From the NCBI GenBank assembly GCA_045106815.1, contig JBGCFG010000003.1, forward strand, positions 62,001 through 126,000: 64,000 nucleotides of DNA. Reading direction: 5' to 3'. Made by a program: the position numbers and the translations under genes. The notes beneath the pieces are model-generated. The model saw nothing but the letters and a program-made list of their open reading frames with translations, was not told the origin of the DNA and did not search any database. The stretch comes from JAUIAI01 sp045106815 (GTDB lineage: Bacteria > Pseudomonadota > Gammaproteobacteria > Burkholderiales > Burkholderiaceae_E). Positions 16,726 to 25,269 of this stretch are shown one piece after another. Each line of letters opens with the position of its first letter. Within the stretch, counting starts at the first letter, position 1.

Positions 16726-17934
16726 ATGAGCCAATGGCCTATCCTGCTCGGGGCGGCGCTTATGGTGACCCTGGCGATGGGTATGCGCCAAAGCATGGGC
16801 ACGCTGCAACCCGCTGTCATTGGTGAGCTTGACTTAAGCGCAGCCGACTATTCGTTTGCGATTGCCTTGCAAAATATTGTCTGGGGTCTGACTCAGCCGT
16901 TCGTAGGCGCGCTTGCTGATCGTCACGGCAGTCGGCGCATTATGCTTGCTGGCGGGGTGCTGTATGCGTTCGGTTTGCTGATTGCGCGCTTTAGCATCGA
17001 CCCGGTTTGGTTCATTTTTGGTCTTGGCGTTTCCGTCGGTCTGGCAATGAGTTGTTGCGGCTCTACAATTGCCATGGCTGTGACCTCCCGAACGGTTTCT
17101 CCGGCCAAACGAAGCCTCGCTATGGGCGCAGTGACCGCTGCCGGTTCACTAGGCCTTGTATTGGTCTCCCCCCTCGCTCAGGTATCGCTCGCGGCAGGGA
17201 GTTGGCAACTCACGCTCGTTGTCTTTGCTGGGCTTGCCGTTATGATCCTGCCGCTTGCCTACCTCGCCGGCGGCGCAGACAAGATTGCAGGGTCTATCGT
17301 GAGCGGACCAGCCCAGTCGATGGGTCAGGCACTACGGGAAGCAGGCGGGCACTCTGGCTATGTCGTTATGGCGATTGCGTTCTTCGTCTGTGGCTTACAG
17401 CTTGTTTTTCTAACAACACACTTGCCCACATACATCGAGATTTGCGGCATGCCCGCGTCGGTCACAACCGCCACCCTGTCCCTGATCGGTTTGTTCAATG
17501 CGATTGGATCACTTACCTTTGGCTGGCTGGGCGGCCGTTATCCGAAACAAACGCTATTGGGTGGCATCTACCTGACTCGCTCGCTTATTATCGTGGCTTA
17601 CTTTAGCAGCGTGCCAACGCCAACCACGACCATGTTGTTTGGCGCTGCCATGGGCGCATTGTGGCTTGGCGTTGTGCCGCTTGTGAACGGACTCGTGATT
17701 CAGATTTTTGGCATGCGTTATGTCGCCACACTCGTTGGCGTAGCGTTTCTAAGCCATCAGCTTGGCTCGTTCGTCGGCGCCTGGGGTGGCGGCTTGATAT
17801 ATGCTTCGCTTGGCAACTATGAGTGGGCATGGCGGGGAGCCGTCGCCATCGGCCTGCTTGCCGGCCTCGCCCAGTTACTCATGAACGTGCGACCGGTGAG
17901 TCGCCTCAATCAACTGGCACCCGCAAACTCATGA
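16726..17934 (+). CDS. MFS transporter, OFA/monocarboxylate-like
   Basis: The 402-aa protein has twelve hydrophobic helices. The N-half carries GALADRHGSRRIML, a good MFS motif A. I place the start at ATG 16726 (MSQWPILLG) because it begins directly at helix 1. A longer frame from 16645 adds a polar, gene-unlike stretch. There is no strong ribosome site. The stop overlaps the next start as ATGA (17931-17934), so it is translationally coupled to a YHS-domain lipoprotein. The order and the neighbouring catabolic genes suggest uptake or export of a small organic acid, but the substrate is unknown. Confidence 0.88.
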   Translation: MSQWPILLGAALMVTLAMGMRQSMGTLQPAVIGELDLSAADYSFAIALQNIVWGLTQPFVGALADRHGSRRIMLAGGVLYAFGLLIARFSIDPVWFIFGLGVSVGLAMSCCGSTIAMAVTSRTVSPAKRSLAMGAVTAAGSLGLVLVSPLAQVSLAAGSWQLTLVVFAGLAVMILPLAYLAGGADKIAGSIVSGPAQSMGQALREAGGHSGYVVMAIAFFVCGLQLVFLTTHLPTYIEICGMPASVTTATLSLIGLFNAIGSLTFGWLGGRYPKQTLLGGIYLTRSLIIVAYFSSVPTPTTTMLFGAAMGALWLGVVPLVNGLVIQIFGMRYVATLVGVAFLSHQLGSFVGAWGGGLIYASLGNYEWAWRGAVAIGLLAGLAQLLMNVRPVSRLNQLAPANS

Positions 17935-18659
17935 AAATGTTCAAAGCGTTTTTGTTGGTAGGAGTTGTGTTAATCGTGACAGGTTGTGGACATAAGTATG
18001 CCGTCATGAAGAACGACCTGGGCGATCAGGTCATGCTGCTTGGTCATGATCCGGTCAGCTACTTCTCTGAAGGGAAACCGCGTCGAGGTGACCCAGCATT
18101 CAAAGCAACCCACGACACAGTGACTTACTATTTTGCTAGCGAAGCGAACCAGCAAGCCTTCTTGGCCGAACCAGAACGTTACCTGCCGCAATACGGCGGG
18201 TTCTGTGCATCGGGCGCCGCGTTCGGTATCAAGTTAGGGTCTGATCCGACCGAGTTTGTCGTTCGCGATGGTCGGCTCTTTATTTTCGGTGACATACTGG
18301 GCAAGACGGCCTGGCAACTGGACCCAGACTGGAACATCAAACATGGCGACCAGGTCTGGCCGGATGCTAAGCAAACAGGCTGGCGCTGGCAGTCGCTTAA
18401 ACGGTATGCCCGAAAAGTGTCCTGGTACAAAAACACTGGTGACATCCTGACCGATTTTGCGAACAAGCATCCCGACCAGTCATGGCCCGAATACGATCCC
18501 GGTGGCATGTTCAGGAACCTGTTTTTGAAGCAACCCGGTTGGCGGGCACGTGAGGGGTTTGGTCAACCCGCTGTTGGCCTCGTGGGTCAAGACCCCTGCC
18601 CGCCCGCCTGCGCAGGCGAAGTGTCCCAGGCCTACAGCGCGAGTCAAAACACTAAGTGA
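17931..18659 (+). CDS. YHS-domain lipoprotein
   Basis: The 242-aa product starts with a short basic n-region and hydrophobic core ending in the lipobox VTGC, so it is likely an outer- or inner-membrane lipoprotein. The next about 130 residues match a YHS-type domain (GHDPVSYFSEGKPRRGDP, YYFASEANQQAFLAEPERYLPQYGGFCASG). This domain is often found in proteins that handle metals or in periplasmic redox and copper-related proteins. The C-terminal 100 residues are Trp-rich and unassigned, ending with a Cys-Pro-Pro-Ala-Cys pair. The start is fixed by the ATGA overlap with the MFS gene. The 3' end overlaps the convergent YCII gene by 8 bp. Confidence 0.82.
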   Translation: MKMFKAFLLVGVVLIVTGCGHKYAVMKNDLGDQVMLLGHDPVSYFSEGKPRRGDPAFKATHDTVTYYFASEANQQAFLAEPERYLPQYGGFCASGAAFGIKLGSDPTEFVVRDGRLFIFGDILGKTAWQLDPDWNIKHGDQVWPDAKQTGWRWQSLKRYARKVSWYKNTGDILTDFANKHPDQSWPEYDPGGMFRNLFLKQPGWRAREGFGQPAVGLVGQDPCPPACAGEVSQAYSASQNTK

Positions 18660-19044
18660 GCGTGTAGCGACCGGTTGAATGATCAAGCCGTACCGTTAAC
18701 GATCCTTCGTTCATTAGCCACGGCCTGACTTCAAAGCTGCGCGCACCCGATGAATGCATGGGATCGCTAGCGGCAATTTCTTTTGCGTGGGTCAGTGAGT
18801 CTGCCCGAATAATGACCATGCCCTCACCATGCCAGTCATGCTCGTTATCGGCCCAGAACGGACCCGCTCCAAACATAATGCCTTTCTGTTCTAACTCAAC
18901 CTGAAATTTCAGGTGCGCCTCGATATTTTCCATGACCGGGCCCATCCCGTTGGTTGGTCGAGTGAACACAACGAACAGTTGCTTTTGCAGCATGCCGCGT
19001 GAAGCCTGCAAGATATCGTCTTTGGTAATTTTGGGTTCAGCCAT
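18652..19044 (-). CDS. YCII-domain protein
   Basis: The 130-aa protein has the ferredoxin-like YCII fold. The family's conserved His (EAHLKFQ), the GAGPFW turn, and the Asp-Pro pair (AASDPMHSSG) followed by EVRPW are all visible. AAGGAG lies 8-9 bp before the ATG. YCII proteins include TftG, a dehydrochlorinase of chlorinated hydroxyquinone breakdown, which works just before hydroxyquinol 1,2-dioxygenase. A hydroxyquinol-type dioxygenase is encoded 4 kb away, so a role in aromatic turnover is a reasonable inference. It lies 12 bp downstream of the nitroreductase gene and is probably cotranscribed with it. Confidence 0.85.
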   Translation of the reverse strand: MAEPKITKDDILQASRGMLQKQLFVVFTRPTNGMGPVMENIEAHLKFQVELEQKGIMFGAGPFWADNEHDWHGEGMVIIRADSLTHAKEIAASDPMHSSGARSFEVRPWLMNEGSLTVRLDHSTGRYTLT

Positions 19045-19056
19045 CCCGCGCTCTCC

Positions 19057-19752
19057 TTAAATGAATTCGCACACCTGCTCAAACGCCAACCGGGGCAGGC
19101 GTCGAAAAACCTTGCTGGTATCCGCGTACCCCAGGTTCACCAAAAAGTTGGACTTCAATGACGTGCCATGAAAGAACTCTTCATCCACCTTGGGGTTCAA
19201 AAATCCGGACATCGCGCCCACATCAAGCCCGACCGCGCGCGCGGCAATCATGAAATACGCCCCCTGTAGGGTGCTGTTGCGAAACGCATTGGCCTGAGCC
19301 GCGCCAGCATTGTTTCTAAAAATGTCAGCCGCCTCAGGATTGACCGGAAAAACCTCTGGCAATGCTTCAAAAAAGTGCTCGTCATACGCCAGAATGGCCG
19401 TCACGGGAGCTGACATCATCTTGGGTACGTTTGCGGGCATCAGGCAAGGCTTTAAGCGCTCTTTCGCTTCTGCCGACTCCAGAAACAAAACCCGCAACGG
19501 CTGCTGATTCATCGAGGTGGGGCCCATCTTCATGATGTCGAAGAGCTTGACGAGCAAATCACGATCCACCGGTTTGTCCTGCCACCCGTAGTGCGTGCGC
19601 GCATCAAGTAACAGTAGTCGCATCGTTTGCTCATCTGGGGCGATAGTGTCGGACTGCAATTTAAGCGCCGCCTCACGTGCGGCGGCATCAGCGGCAAGTT
19701 CGTCTGCGAGATGATCTGATCTGGCCAAGCGGCTTCTCCTGGTTCTTTTCAT
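19057..19752 (-). CDS. nitroreductase family oxidoreductase, RutE/HadB-like
   Basis: This FMN-dependent nitroreductase-fold protein (up to 231 aa) is closest in motif order to RutE, the malonic semialdehyde reductase. Shared features are DARTHYGWQDKPV, the FMN-binding MGPTSMNQQPLRV, and ARAVGLDVGAMSGF. The N-terminus has about 45 extra residues before the usual family start. The frame opens at ATG 19752, but a TTG at 19728 has AGGAGA 6 bp upstream and may be the real start; ATG 19623 is a third option. It is divergent from the TRAP binding-protein gene, sharing a short (about 85 bp) promoter region, and precedes the YCII gene. Confidence 0.85.
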   Translation of the reverse strand: MKRTRRSRLARSDHLADELAADAAAREAALKLQSDTIAPDEQTMRLLLLDARTHYGWQDKPVDRDLLVKLFDIMKMGPTSMNQQPLRVLFLESAEAKERLKPCLMPANVPKMMSAPVTAILAYDEHFFEALPEVFPVNPEAADIFRNNAGAAQANAFRNSTLQGAYFMIAARAVGLDVGAMSGFLNPKVDEEFFHGTSLKSNFLVNLGYADTSKVFRRLPRLAFEQVCEFI

Positions 19753-19837
19753 GCGCTGGTCGCTCGTGTACCCTCAGCGCAGTAGTTCAAAACACTATAT
19801 CAGGGGTGTTCTCTACCCTCTCAGGAGCGAGACAAAT

Positions 19838-20887
19838 ATGAAGAAAATGCTATTGGCCTTCGCCTGCGCGAGCCTGCTTGCCACCGGCGCGCAAGCCAAA
19901 ACCTACAAACTGACATCTGCTTCGAGCCATCCCGTGATCTTGCCATGGGTTGGGCAGCTTCAAACGCTGGTGGTCGGTGAATCAAACAAGCGGCTAGAAG
20001 CCATGGGCTCGGAAGATCGCATCGAATGGACAGAGGCTTATGGCGGCTCGCTCTATGGGTTCAAAGACACGCTTGAGGCGGTGAGTGACGGGCTAACTGA
20101 TCTTGGCTGGGTTGGCACGCTGTGGGAAGGCTCAAAGATGCCTTTACAGAACATGACCTACTTCATGCCGTTTGTGTCCGATGACCTGGTTAAAACGCTC
20201 AAGGTCATGAACCGGCTGCACAAAGAAGTGCCGGCTATGAAAAAAGCATGGGACGACCAAAACGTGGTGTTCCTTGGGTCAAGCGGTGTTGAAACCTACC
20301 ATCTGCTCACCAACTTTCCAGTGAACACGCTTGAAGATCTCAAGGGGCGCAAATTGCTTGCGCCTGGCCCGTCAGCAAGCTGGATTAAGTCGCTGGGCGC
20401 AGTGCCGGTCAACGGTGCACTCCCAACGTATTACAACCAGATCAAGACCGGTGTTGCCGATGGCATGGTGGTCATTATCACCGGGGCATTCCCAAACAAA
20501 CACCATGAGGTAGCGCCGTATGTCACGCTGGTTGGCATTGGCGCTCAGGTCACCGGTGGTCTTGGCATCAACAAAGACACTTGGGAGGGCTTGTCGCCAG
20601 ACGTTCAAAAAGTGCTCAGTGAACTTGGCGAGGAGTACACGGTTGCCCACGCAGAAGAGGTCATGAAGCGCTATGAAATCTTCATGGGCAAATTGGAGGG
20701 CGCCGGCGCAAAAATCTCAACTCTACCCGAAACTGAAATCAAGAAATGGAAGGCCGGTTTGCCCAATCTCGCCGGTGACTGGGCCAAGGCAAATGAAAGC
20801 AAGGGCGCTGCCGCCGCAATGAAAGCCTATATGAACATGCTGCGCGAGGAAGGCATCCAGCCCAAGATCGAGTGGGACAAACGGTAG
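19838..20887 (+). CDS. TRAP transporter substrate-binding protein (DctP family)
   Basis: The 349-aa protein has a clear Sec signal peptide (cleaved after GAQA) and a DctP-type body (YGGSLYGFKDTLEAVSDGLTDLGWVGTLWEG; LKGRKLLAPGPSASWIKSLGAVPV; YYNQIKTGVADGM). It would capture an organic acid in the periplasm and hand it to the permease. The Arg of the LKGRKL segment corresponds to the family region around the carboxylate-binding Arg. AGGAG lies 10 bp upstream of the ATG at 19838; a longer frame from 19751 is disregarded because the signal peptide begins here. It is followed after 39 bp by the fused permease and then the dioxygenase, which suggests an aromatic or related acid as ligand. Confidence 0.92.
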   Translation: MKKMLLAFACASLLATGAQAKTYKLTSASSHPVILPWVGQLQTLVVGESNKRLEAMGSEDRIEWTEAYGGSLYGFKDTLEAVSDGLTDLGWVGTLWEGSKMPLQNMTYFMPFVSDDLVKTLKVMNRLHKEVPAMKKAWDDQNVVFLGSSGVETYHLLTNFPVNTLEDLKGRKLLAPGPSASWIKSLGAVPVNGALPTYYNQIKTGVADGMVVIITGAFPNKHHEVAPYVTLVGIGAQVTGGLGINKDTWEGLSPDVQKVLSELGEEYTVAHAEEVMKRYEIFMGKLEGAGAKISTLPETEIKKWKAGLPNLAGDWAKANESKGAAAAMKAYMNMLREEGIQPKIEWDKR

Positions 20888-20926
20888 TCTTTCTGTCGGC
20901 TGGTTTGTTCAGGCAGACCAGACTAC

Positions 20927-22888
20927 GTGGCTGATCCCACCTGGCGCCTGAGACGCGGTATTGACCGCGTTGTTGAGGCATATACGTCGCTGACCTGGGC
21001 GGTCAGTGGCGTTGCCTCGATCTGGATTTTTTGCCTGATGCTGCTGATCTGCGCCGATATTTTCGGGCGCGGTCTGCTTAACGCACCCGTACAGGGTGTA
21101 TCTGAAATTGTTGCCAATTCAATTGTCGCCATCGTGTTCCTACAGGTGGCTCATGCGCTCATGCAAGGGCGCATGACGCGAACCGATGTCCTGATTGGTT
21201 CCCTTGAAGAACACCGTCCGTTTGCCGCCGCTGTTTTTCGGTGGGTGTTTCACATTGCCGGCATTGTGTGCTTCGTCCTCATTGCGGTTGGTACCTGGCC
21301 AAAGCTGGTTGATGCCTGGCAAGAGAATGAATTCTTTGGCGCCCAGGGTGTTTTTACGGCGCCCGTTTGGCCGATTAAGGCTTGCATCGTTCTCGGGTCA
21401 ATCCTGACAGCGCTGGCGTTTGCGTGCCAGTTGGCCTTGGACACCAAGGCCTTGCTCAGCGAGCACCGGGTAGCCGCCTTGCGCATACGGCATACAGTCA
21501 TTCGACATGCGCGTGGCTGGCCAGCGATTGCCGGCCTGGCCATCATCTTGCTCGCCGGAGTGAGTGTCTTCTCGGCTGAACTCACTAGCCTGCAAATTGG
21601 CCTCGTGAGCATTGGCTTTATGTTGCTGTTGATTTTTTCTGGCGCCCATATCGGCGTTGCGTTGATTATCTTGTCGTTCTTGGGGATCTGGCTCATTCGC
21701 GACAACCCGAATGTGGCGATGCGTTCGCTGGCGCTTGCAGCGAACGGCGCCATCAATTCCTATCTGTTTGGCGTGGTGCCACTGTTCGTCTTGATGGGAC
21801 TCATCGTTGATGTTGCAGACATTGGGCGCGACGCATTCCGGGTGGCAGCCTGGCTGTTCCAGCGGGTTCGAGGCGGGCTGGGCATGGCCACCGTTGCAGC
21901 GAACGCCATGTTTGCCGCCATTACAGGCATTTCGATCGCCTCGGCCGCAGTCTTTTCTCGCGTCGCCGTACCGCAGATGGTCGCCAATGGCTATAACAAG
22001 CGATTTGCGGTTGGTGTGGTCGCAGGCTCGTCAGTGCTCGGCATGCTCATCCCGCCAAGCCTGCTGCTGATTATCTACGGCGTACTCGCCGAGCAATCAG
22101 TGGGGGCCTTGTTTCTCGCTGCAATCGTGCCTGGCATCCTGCTTGCCATTGGATTTTGCACGATCATTTATGCCATGAGCCGCTGGCGACCCATGCTCAT
22201 CATGCAGTCCGAGAAGGAAACGGTCGTTGCGCCAGAAACCTGGGCAAGCATTACTGCTAAAGCGACGCCAATACTAAGCCTCATCATCATCGTGCTGGGT
22301 GGCATTTACTCCGGGTGGTTCACTCCCACCGAAGCTGGGGCGGCCGGCGCGGCAGCCGCGCTAATCATTGCGCTTATTCGGCGCAAGCTGACGTGGGCGC
22401 GTTTGTGGCGGGTGTTGGTTGATACTGGCCTCATGTCGGCGTCAATTCTGATGCTCATCATTGCGGCCTCCATGTATTCGCGCATGCTGACGCTATCGAC
22501 CATCCCCATGCACATCACCGACATCTTTAATCAGCTAGAGTTTGGCTTGATCGGTTTTATGCTGCTTTATGTCTTGATCGTGTTACTCATGGGCATGATT
22601 CTTGACTCAACGTCCATCATGTTGATCATCCTGCCACTGGCTTTGCCGATTGCGACCGAGCTGGGCGGCAACCTGATCTGGTTTGGGATCATCACCGTCT
22701 TAGCAGTCGAGATTGGTCTACTCACACCGCCTTTCGGGCTTACTGTCTATGTTGTGAAAGCCACCATCGCGGATCGAACCACTACGCTCGCGGACATCTT
22801 CATTGGTGCATTGCCATTCGTGCTCGTGATGTCTGCTCTCACCGGACTACTCATTGCCTTCCCGTGGCTGAGTCTTGTTTTTGAATAG
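20927..22888 (+). CDS. TRAP transporter fused permease (DctQM)
   Basis: The 653-aa membrane protein joins both TRAP membrane subunits. Residues about 20-190 are the four-helix DctQ part (LICADIFGRGLLNAPVQGVSE is typical). Residues about 200-650 are the DctM part, with about twelve helices and family segments such as GVVPLFVLMGLIV, MLIPPSLLLIIYGVLAEQS, FTPTEAGAAGA and LTPPFGLTVYV. The start is GTG at 20927 with no obvious ribosome site, so it may rely on translation from the upstream gene. It overlaps nothing downstream once the dioxygenase is started at 22911. With the DctP protein it makes a sodium-driven uptake system. Confidence 0.93.
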   Translation: MADPTWRLRRGIDRVVEAYTSLTWAVSGVASIWIFCLMLLICADIFGRGLLNAPVQGVSEIVANSIVAIVFLQVAHALMQGRMTRTDVLIGSLEEHRPFAAAVFRWVFHIAGIVCFVLIAVGTWPKLVDAWQENEFFGAQGVFTAPVWPIKACIVLGSILTALAFACQLALDTKALLSEHRVAALRIRHTVIRHARGWPAIAGLAIILLAGVSVFSAELTSLQIGLVSIGFMLLLIFSGAHIGVALIILSFLGIWLIRDNPNVAMRSLALAANGAINSYLFGVVPLFVLMGLIVDVADIGRDAFRVAAWLFQRVRGGLGMATVAANAMFAAITGISIASAAVFSRVAVPQMVANGYNKRFAVGVVAGSSVLGMLIPPSLLLIIYGVLAEQSVGALFLAAIVPGILLAIGFCTIIYAMSRWRPMLIMQSEKETVVAPETWASITAKATPILSLIIIVLGGIYSGWFTPTEAGAAGAAAALIIALIRRKLTWARLWRVLVDTGLMSASILMLIIAASMYSRMLTLSTIPMHITDIFNQLEFGLIGFMLLYVLIVLLMGMILDSTSIMLIILPLALPIATELGGNLIWFGIITVLAVEIGLLTPPFGLTVYVVKATIADRTTTLADIFIGALPFVLVMSALTGLLIAFPWLSLVFE

Positions 22889-22910
22889 CTCTAATCTCTG
22901 GACTAAACCC

Positions 22911-23798
22911 ATGAACCATCAAGCGCCCGACAAAACCTACCCGCTCTTCTCTGAAGCAGGTTCGGAGCAAGCCGTTATTGACCGCATGGGCGATGCGCCC
23001 AATGAGCGTCTTAAAGAAGTCATGACATCGGTCATCAAGCATATGCATGCAGTGGTCAAAGAAACCGAACCCACCATGGAGGAATGGATGGCGGCGATCC
23101 AGTTCCTGACCAAGACCGGGCATATGTGTGATGACTGGCGTCAGGAATTTATCCTGCTATCTGACACATTGGGGGTTTCGATGCTGGTAGATGCCATCAA
23201 CCATCGCAAACACGGTGGCGCCACCGAGAACACGGTGCTTGGCCCTTTTCACGTCGCTGATGCCCCTCAGTATGAAATGGGCGCGAATATTTGTCTGGAC
23301 GGCAAAGGAGATCCCTTGTTTGTTCATGGCCGCGTTTTGGATGCTGACGGTGAGCCGATTGCGGGGGCTCAGCTTGACACCTGGGCGGCGAACCCGGAGG
23401 GCTTCTATGATGTCCAGCAACGAGGCATTCAACCTGACATGAACCTGCGCGGTGTGTTTGTCACTGGTGAGGATGGATCATTTCACTTCCGCACCGTGAA
23501 AGCCTTGCACTATCCCATTCCTGATGACGGCTCTGTGGGTGATCTGCTCAAGCAAACTGGCCGTCACCCCATGCGACCTGCGCATATTCACTTTATCGTC
23601 TCGGCCGATGGCTTCATACCCGTGACCACCCACCTGTTCGACTCGACCTGTCCGTGGCTCTATTCAGATGCTGTGTTTGGCGTCAAAGAGAGTCTTGTCG
23701 CCGAGGTCAAGGAGATTGACGACGAGGCGCTTGGCAAAGCGCGTGACTTGCCAGCCAAACACGCTGAAATTCACTGGGATTTCATCCTCCAGCGCTGA
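22911..23798 (+). CDS. intradiol ring-cleavage dioxygenase, hydroxyquinol 1,2-dioxygenase-like
   Basis: This 295-aa cytoplasmic Fe(III) enzyme has an N-terminal helical dimerisation domain (about 1-105) and the intradiol catalytic domain. The four iron ligands are visible as Y166, Y201, H225 and H227 (GFYDV, LHYPIPDDG, RPAHIHF). The segment TENTVLGPFHVADAP is of the kind seen in hydroxyquinol 1,2-dioxygenases, which make maleylacetate, as opposed to catechol dioxygenases. Substrate assignment is an inference. The start is ATG 22911; a frame from 22875 would overlap the permease end. It lies 22 bp after the TRAP permease and is likely in its operon. No maleylacetate reductase gene is in the window. 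The 3' end overlaps cfa by 17 bp. Confidence 0.9.
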   Translation: MNHQAPDKTYPLFSEAGSEQAVIDRMGDAPNERLKEVMTSVIKHMHAVVKETEPTMEEWMAAIQFLTKTGHMCDDWRQEFILLSDTLGVSMLVDAINHRKHGGATENTVLGPFHVADAPQYEMGANICLDGKGDPLFVHGRVLDADGEPIAGAQLDTWAANPEGFYDVQQRGIQPDMNLRGVFVTGEDGSFHFRTVKALHYPIPDDGSVGDLLKQTGRHPMRPAHIHFIVSADGFIPVTTHLFDSTCPWLYSDAVFGVKESLVAEVKEIDDEALGKARDLPAKHAEIHWDFILQR

Positions 23799-24990
23799 TA
23801 GTTTCAGGCACAGCGCGTACCGATCGATAAGTCTGTGCGCGCTCCCGCTTACTCAGAACAAGTTGCCAAAGCTGCCCCTGGCGTGAACGAAAGTAGCCCG
23901 CACAACCCAAAAGGTAGAAACGCCACATGCGGTAAAAGGTCTCGCCATAAACGTTTGCCAACTGCGGCCATTCCGCATCGAATCGCTGCCACCAGGCCAT
24001 CAGGGTATGGTCGTAGTCCTGCCCAAAGTTGTGCCAGTCTTCCACAATGAAGCGGTTGTTCAGCACCGCCGCCAGTTCCTCGGCTGACGGCAGTTTGCCA
24101 TTGGGAAACACATACTTCGCGATCCACGGGTCTACGTTGCGCAGCGTTTTGTAGTTGCCAATCGTGTGCAGCAGAAAGAGACCGTCATCTCGCAGTAAGC
24201 GTAGCGCCGTGTCAAAAAAGACCGGGTAATTCTTAGGGCCGACGTGCTCAAACATGCCAACCGACACAATCTTGTCGAATAGGCCTTCGACGTCACGATA
24301 GTCACTCAAGATAATTTGAATGGGTAGTCCGCGACAGCGCGCCTGCGCAAGCGCCTGCTGCTCTTTTGAAACGGTGACTCCAACAACTTCCACCCCATAG
24401 TGAGTAGCGGCGTAATGCGCCAAGCCTCCCCAACCGCAGCCAATCTCAAGCAAACGCTCGCCGCGGCGCAACTTCAGCTTGCGACAAATGAGTTCCAGTT
24501 TGTGTCGCTGTGCCTGCTCCAGAGTGTCGGCGTGTTCCCAAAACCCACACGAGTAACTCATTGTTGAGTCGAGCATCGCAGTGAACAGGTCGTTGCCGAT
24601 GTCGTAGTGCCGCTCCCCCACCTGAAACGCGCGACGCTGACTCTGCAAATTGAATAGACGTTCGCGCAATGCTTCGCCCAACAAAAGCAGTTTCGCCCAA
24701 CCCCCAAGCTGCTCGTCAACGTTGATGCGCAGCAAGCGGTTAGACATTTCATCAAGGGCCTCGCAATCCCACAATCCCTGCATGTAGCTCTCCCCAAAGC
24801 CAAGAGAGCCTTCAGCGAGGATGCTCGAGTAAACCCTTGCGTCATGCACCTGGATATCCCAGGGCTTATTGCCGTTGAATCGAACGTCGGCCTGATCAGT
24901 CAGGTGCTTCAGGGCCGGCGGGGGATCAATCGTCGCCTTTCTGTTTTGATCGGCGGGCGTATTTTGCTGCTCAAGCTTGAAGGGCTGCAT
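23782..24990 (-). CDS. cfa: cyclopropane-fatty-acyl-phospholipid synthase
   Basis: The 402-aa enzyme transfers a methylene group from S-adenosylmethionine to unsaturated acyl chains of membrane phospholipids. Seen are the N-terminal domain with FGESYMQGLWDC, the substrate-loop region HYDIGNDLFTAMLDSTMSYSCGFW, the SAM-binding LEIGCGWGG, and the GMFEHVGPKNYPVFF segment characteristic of the family. AAGGAGG lies about 8 bp before the ATG, an excellent ribosome site. It is monocistronic and convergent with the dioxygenase gene (17-bp overlap). Upstream there are about 280 bp to cysQ, which run in the same direction without a visible gene. Confidence 0.95.
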   Translation of the reverse strand: MQPFKLEQQNTPADQNRKATIDPPPALKHLTDQADVRFNGNKPWDIQVHDARVYSSILAEGSLGFGESYMQGLWDCEALDEMSNRLLRINVDEQLGGWAKLLLLGEALRERLFNLQSQRRAFQVGERHYDIGNDLFTAMLDSTMSYSCGFWEHADTLEQAQRHKLELICRKLKLRRGERLLEIGCGWGGLAHYAATHYGVEVVGVTVSKEQQALAQARCRGLPIQIILSDYRDVEGLFDKIVSVGMFEHVGPKNYPVFFDTALRLLRDDGLFLLHTIGNYKTLRNVDPWIAKYVFPNGKLPSAEELAAVLNNRFIVEDWHNFGQDYDHTLMAWWQRFDAEWPQLANVYGETFYRMWRFYLLGCAGYFRSRQGQLWQLVLSKRERAQTYRSVRAVPETISAGG

Positions 24991-25269
24991 CTCAGGCCTC
25001 CTTTCCAGCAGTCAGTTTGTCGGGACTCCTCCAGATGTAAGCATGGCACTCCTGGCGCGCGCAGAAAAGATGCAACGCTCGTTCCTGTTAATTCTGAGCG
25101 CCAGACGAGGCACAGACAGATAACCCGCGTTACAGATTCTCGGCGTTAAAAGTGCCGACACCCAGACTGGGCGGGCGTTGGCACGAGACATCGCCAGCGC
25201 AGTAGCCGGCCATCAAAACGCTTGAAAAAATTTGTAAATCACAGGTCGCAGGCGTTGTGCTGCGCCGCT

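Noticed and set aside
21250..21756. 168-aa minus-strand open frame
   Set aside because: It is antisense to the TRAP permease; the Met/Ala-rich composition mirrors the membrane protein's codons.
25080..25260. Short palindrome (TAACCCGCGTTA) between cfa and cysQ as an operator
   Set aside because: It is short and isolated, with no adjacent regulator gene or promoter elements; not enough to call.
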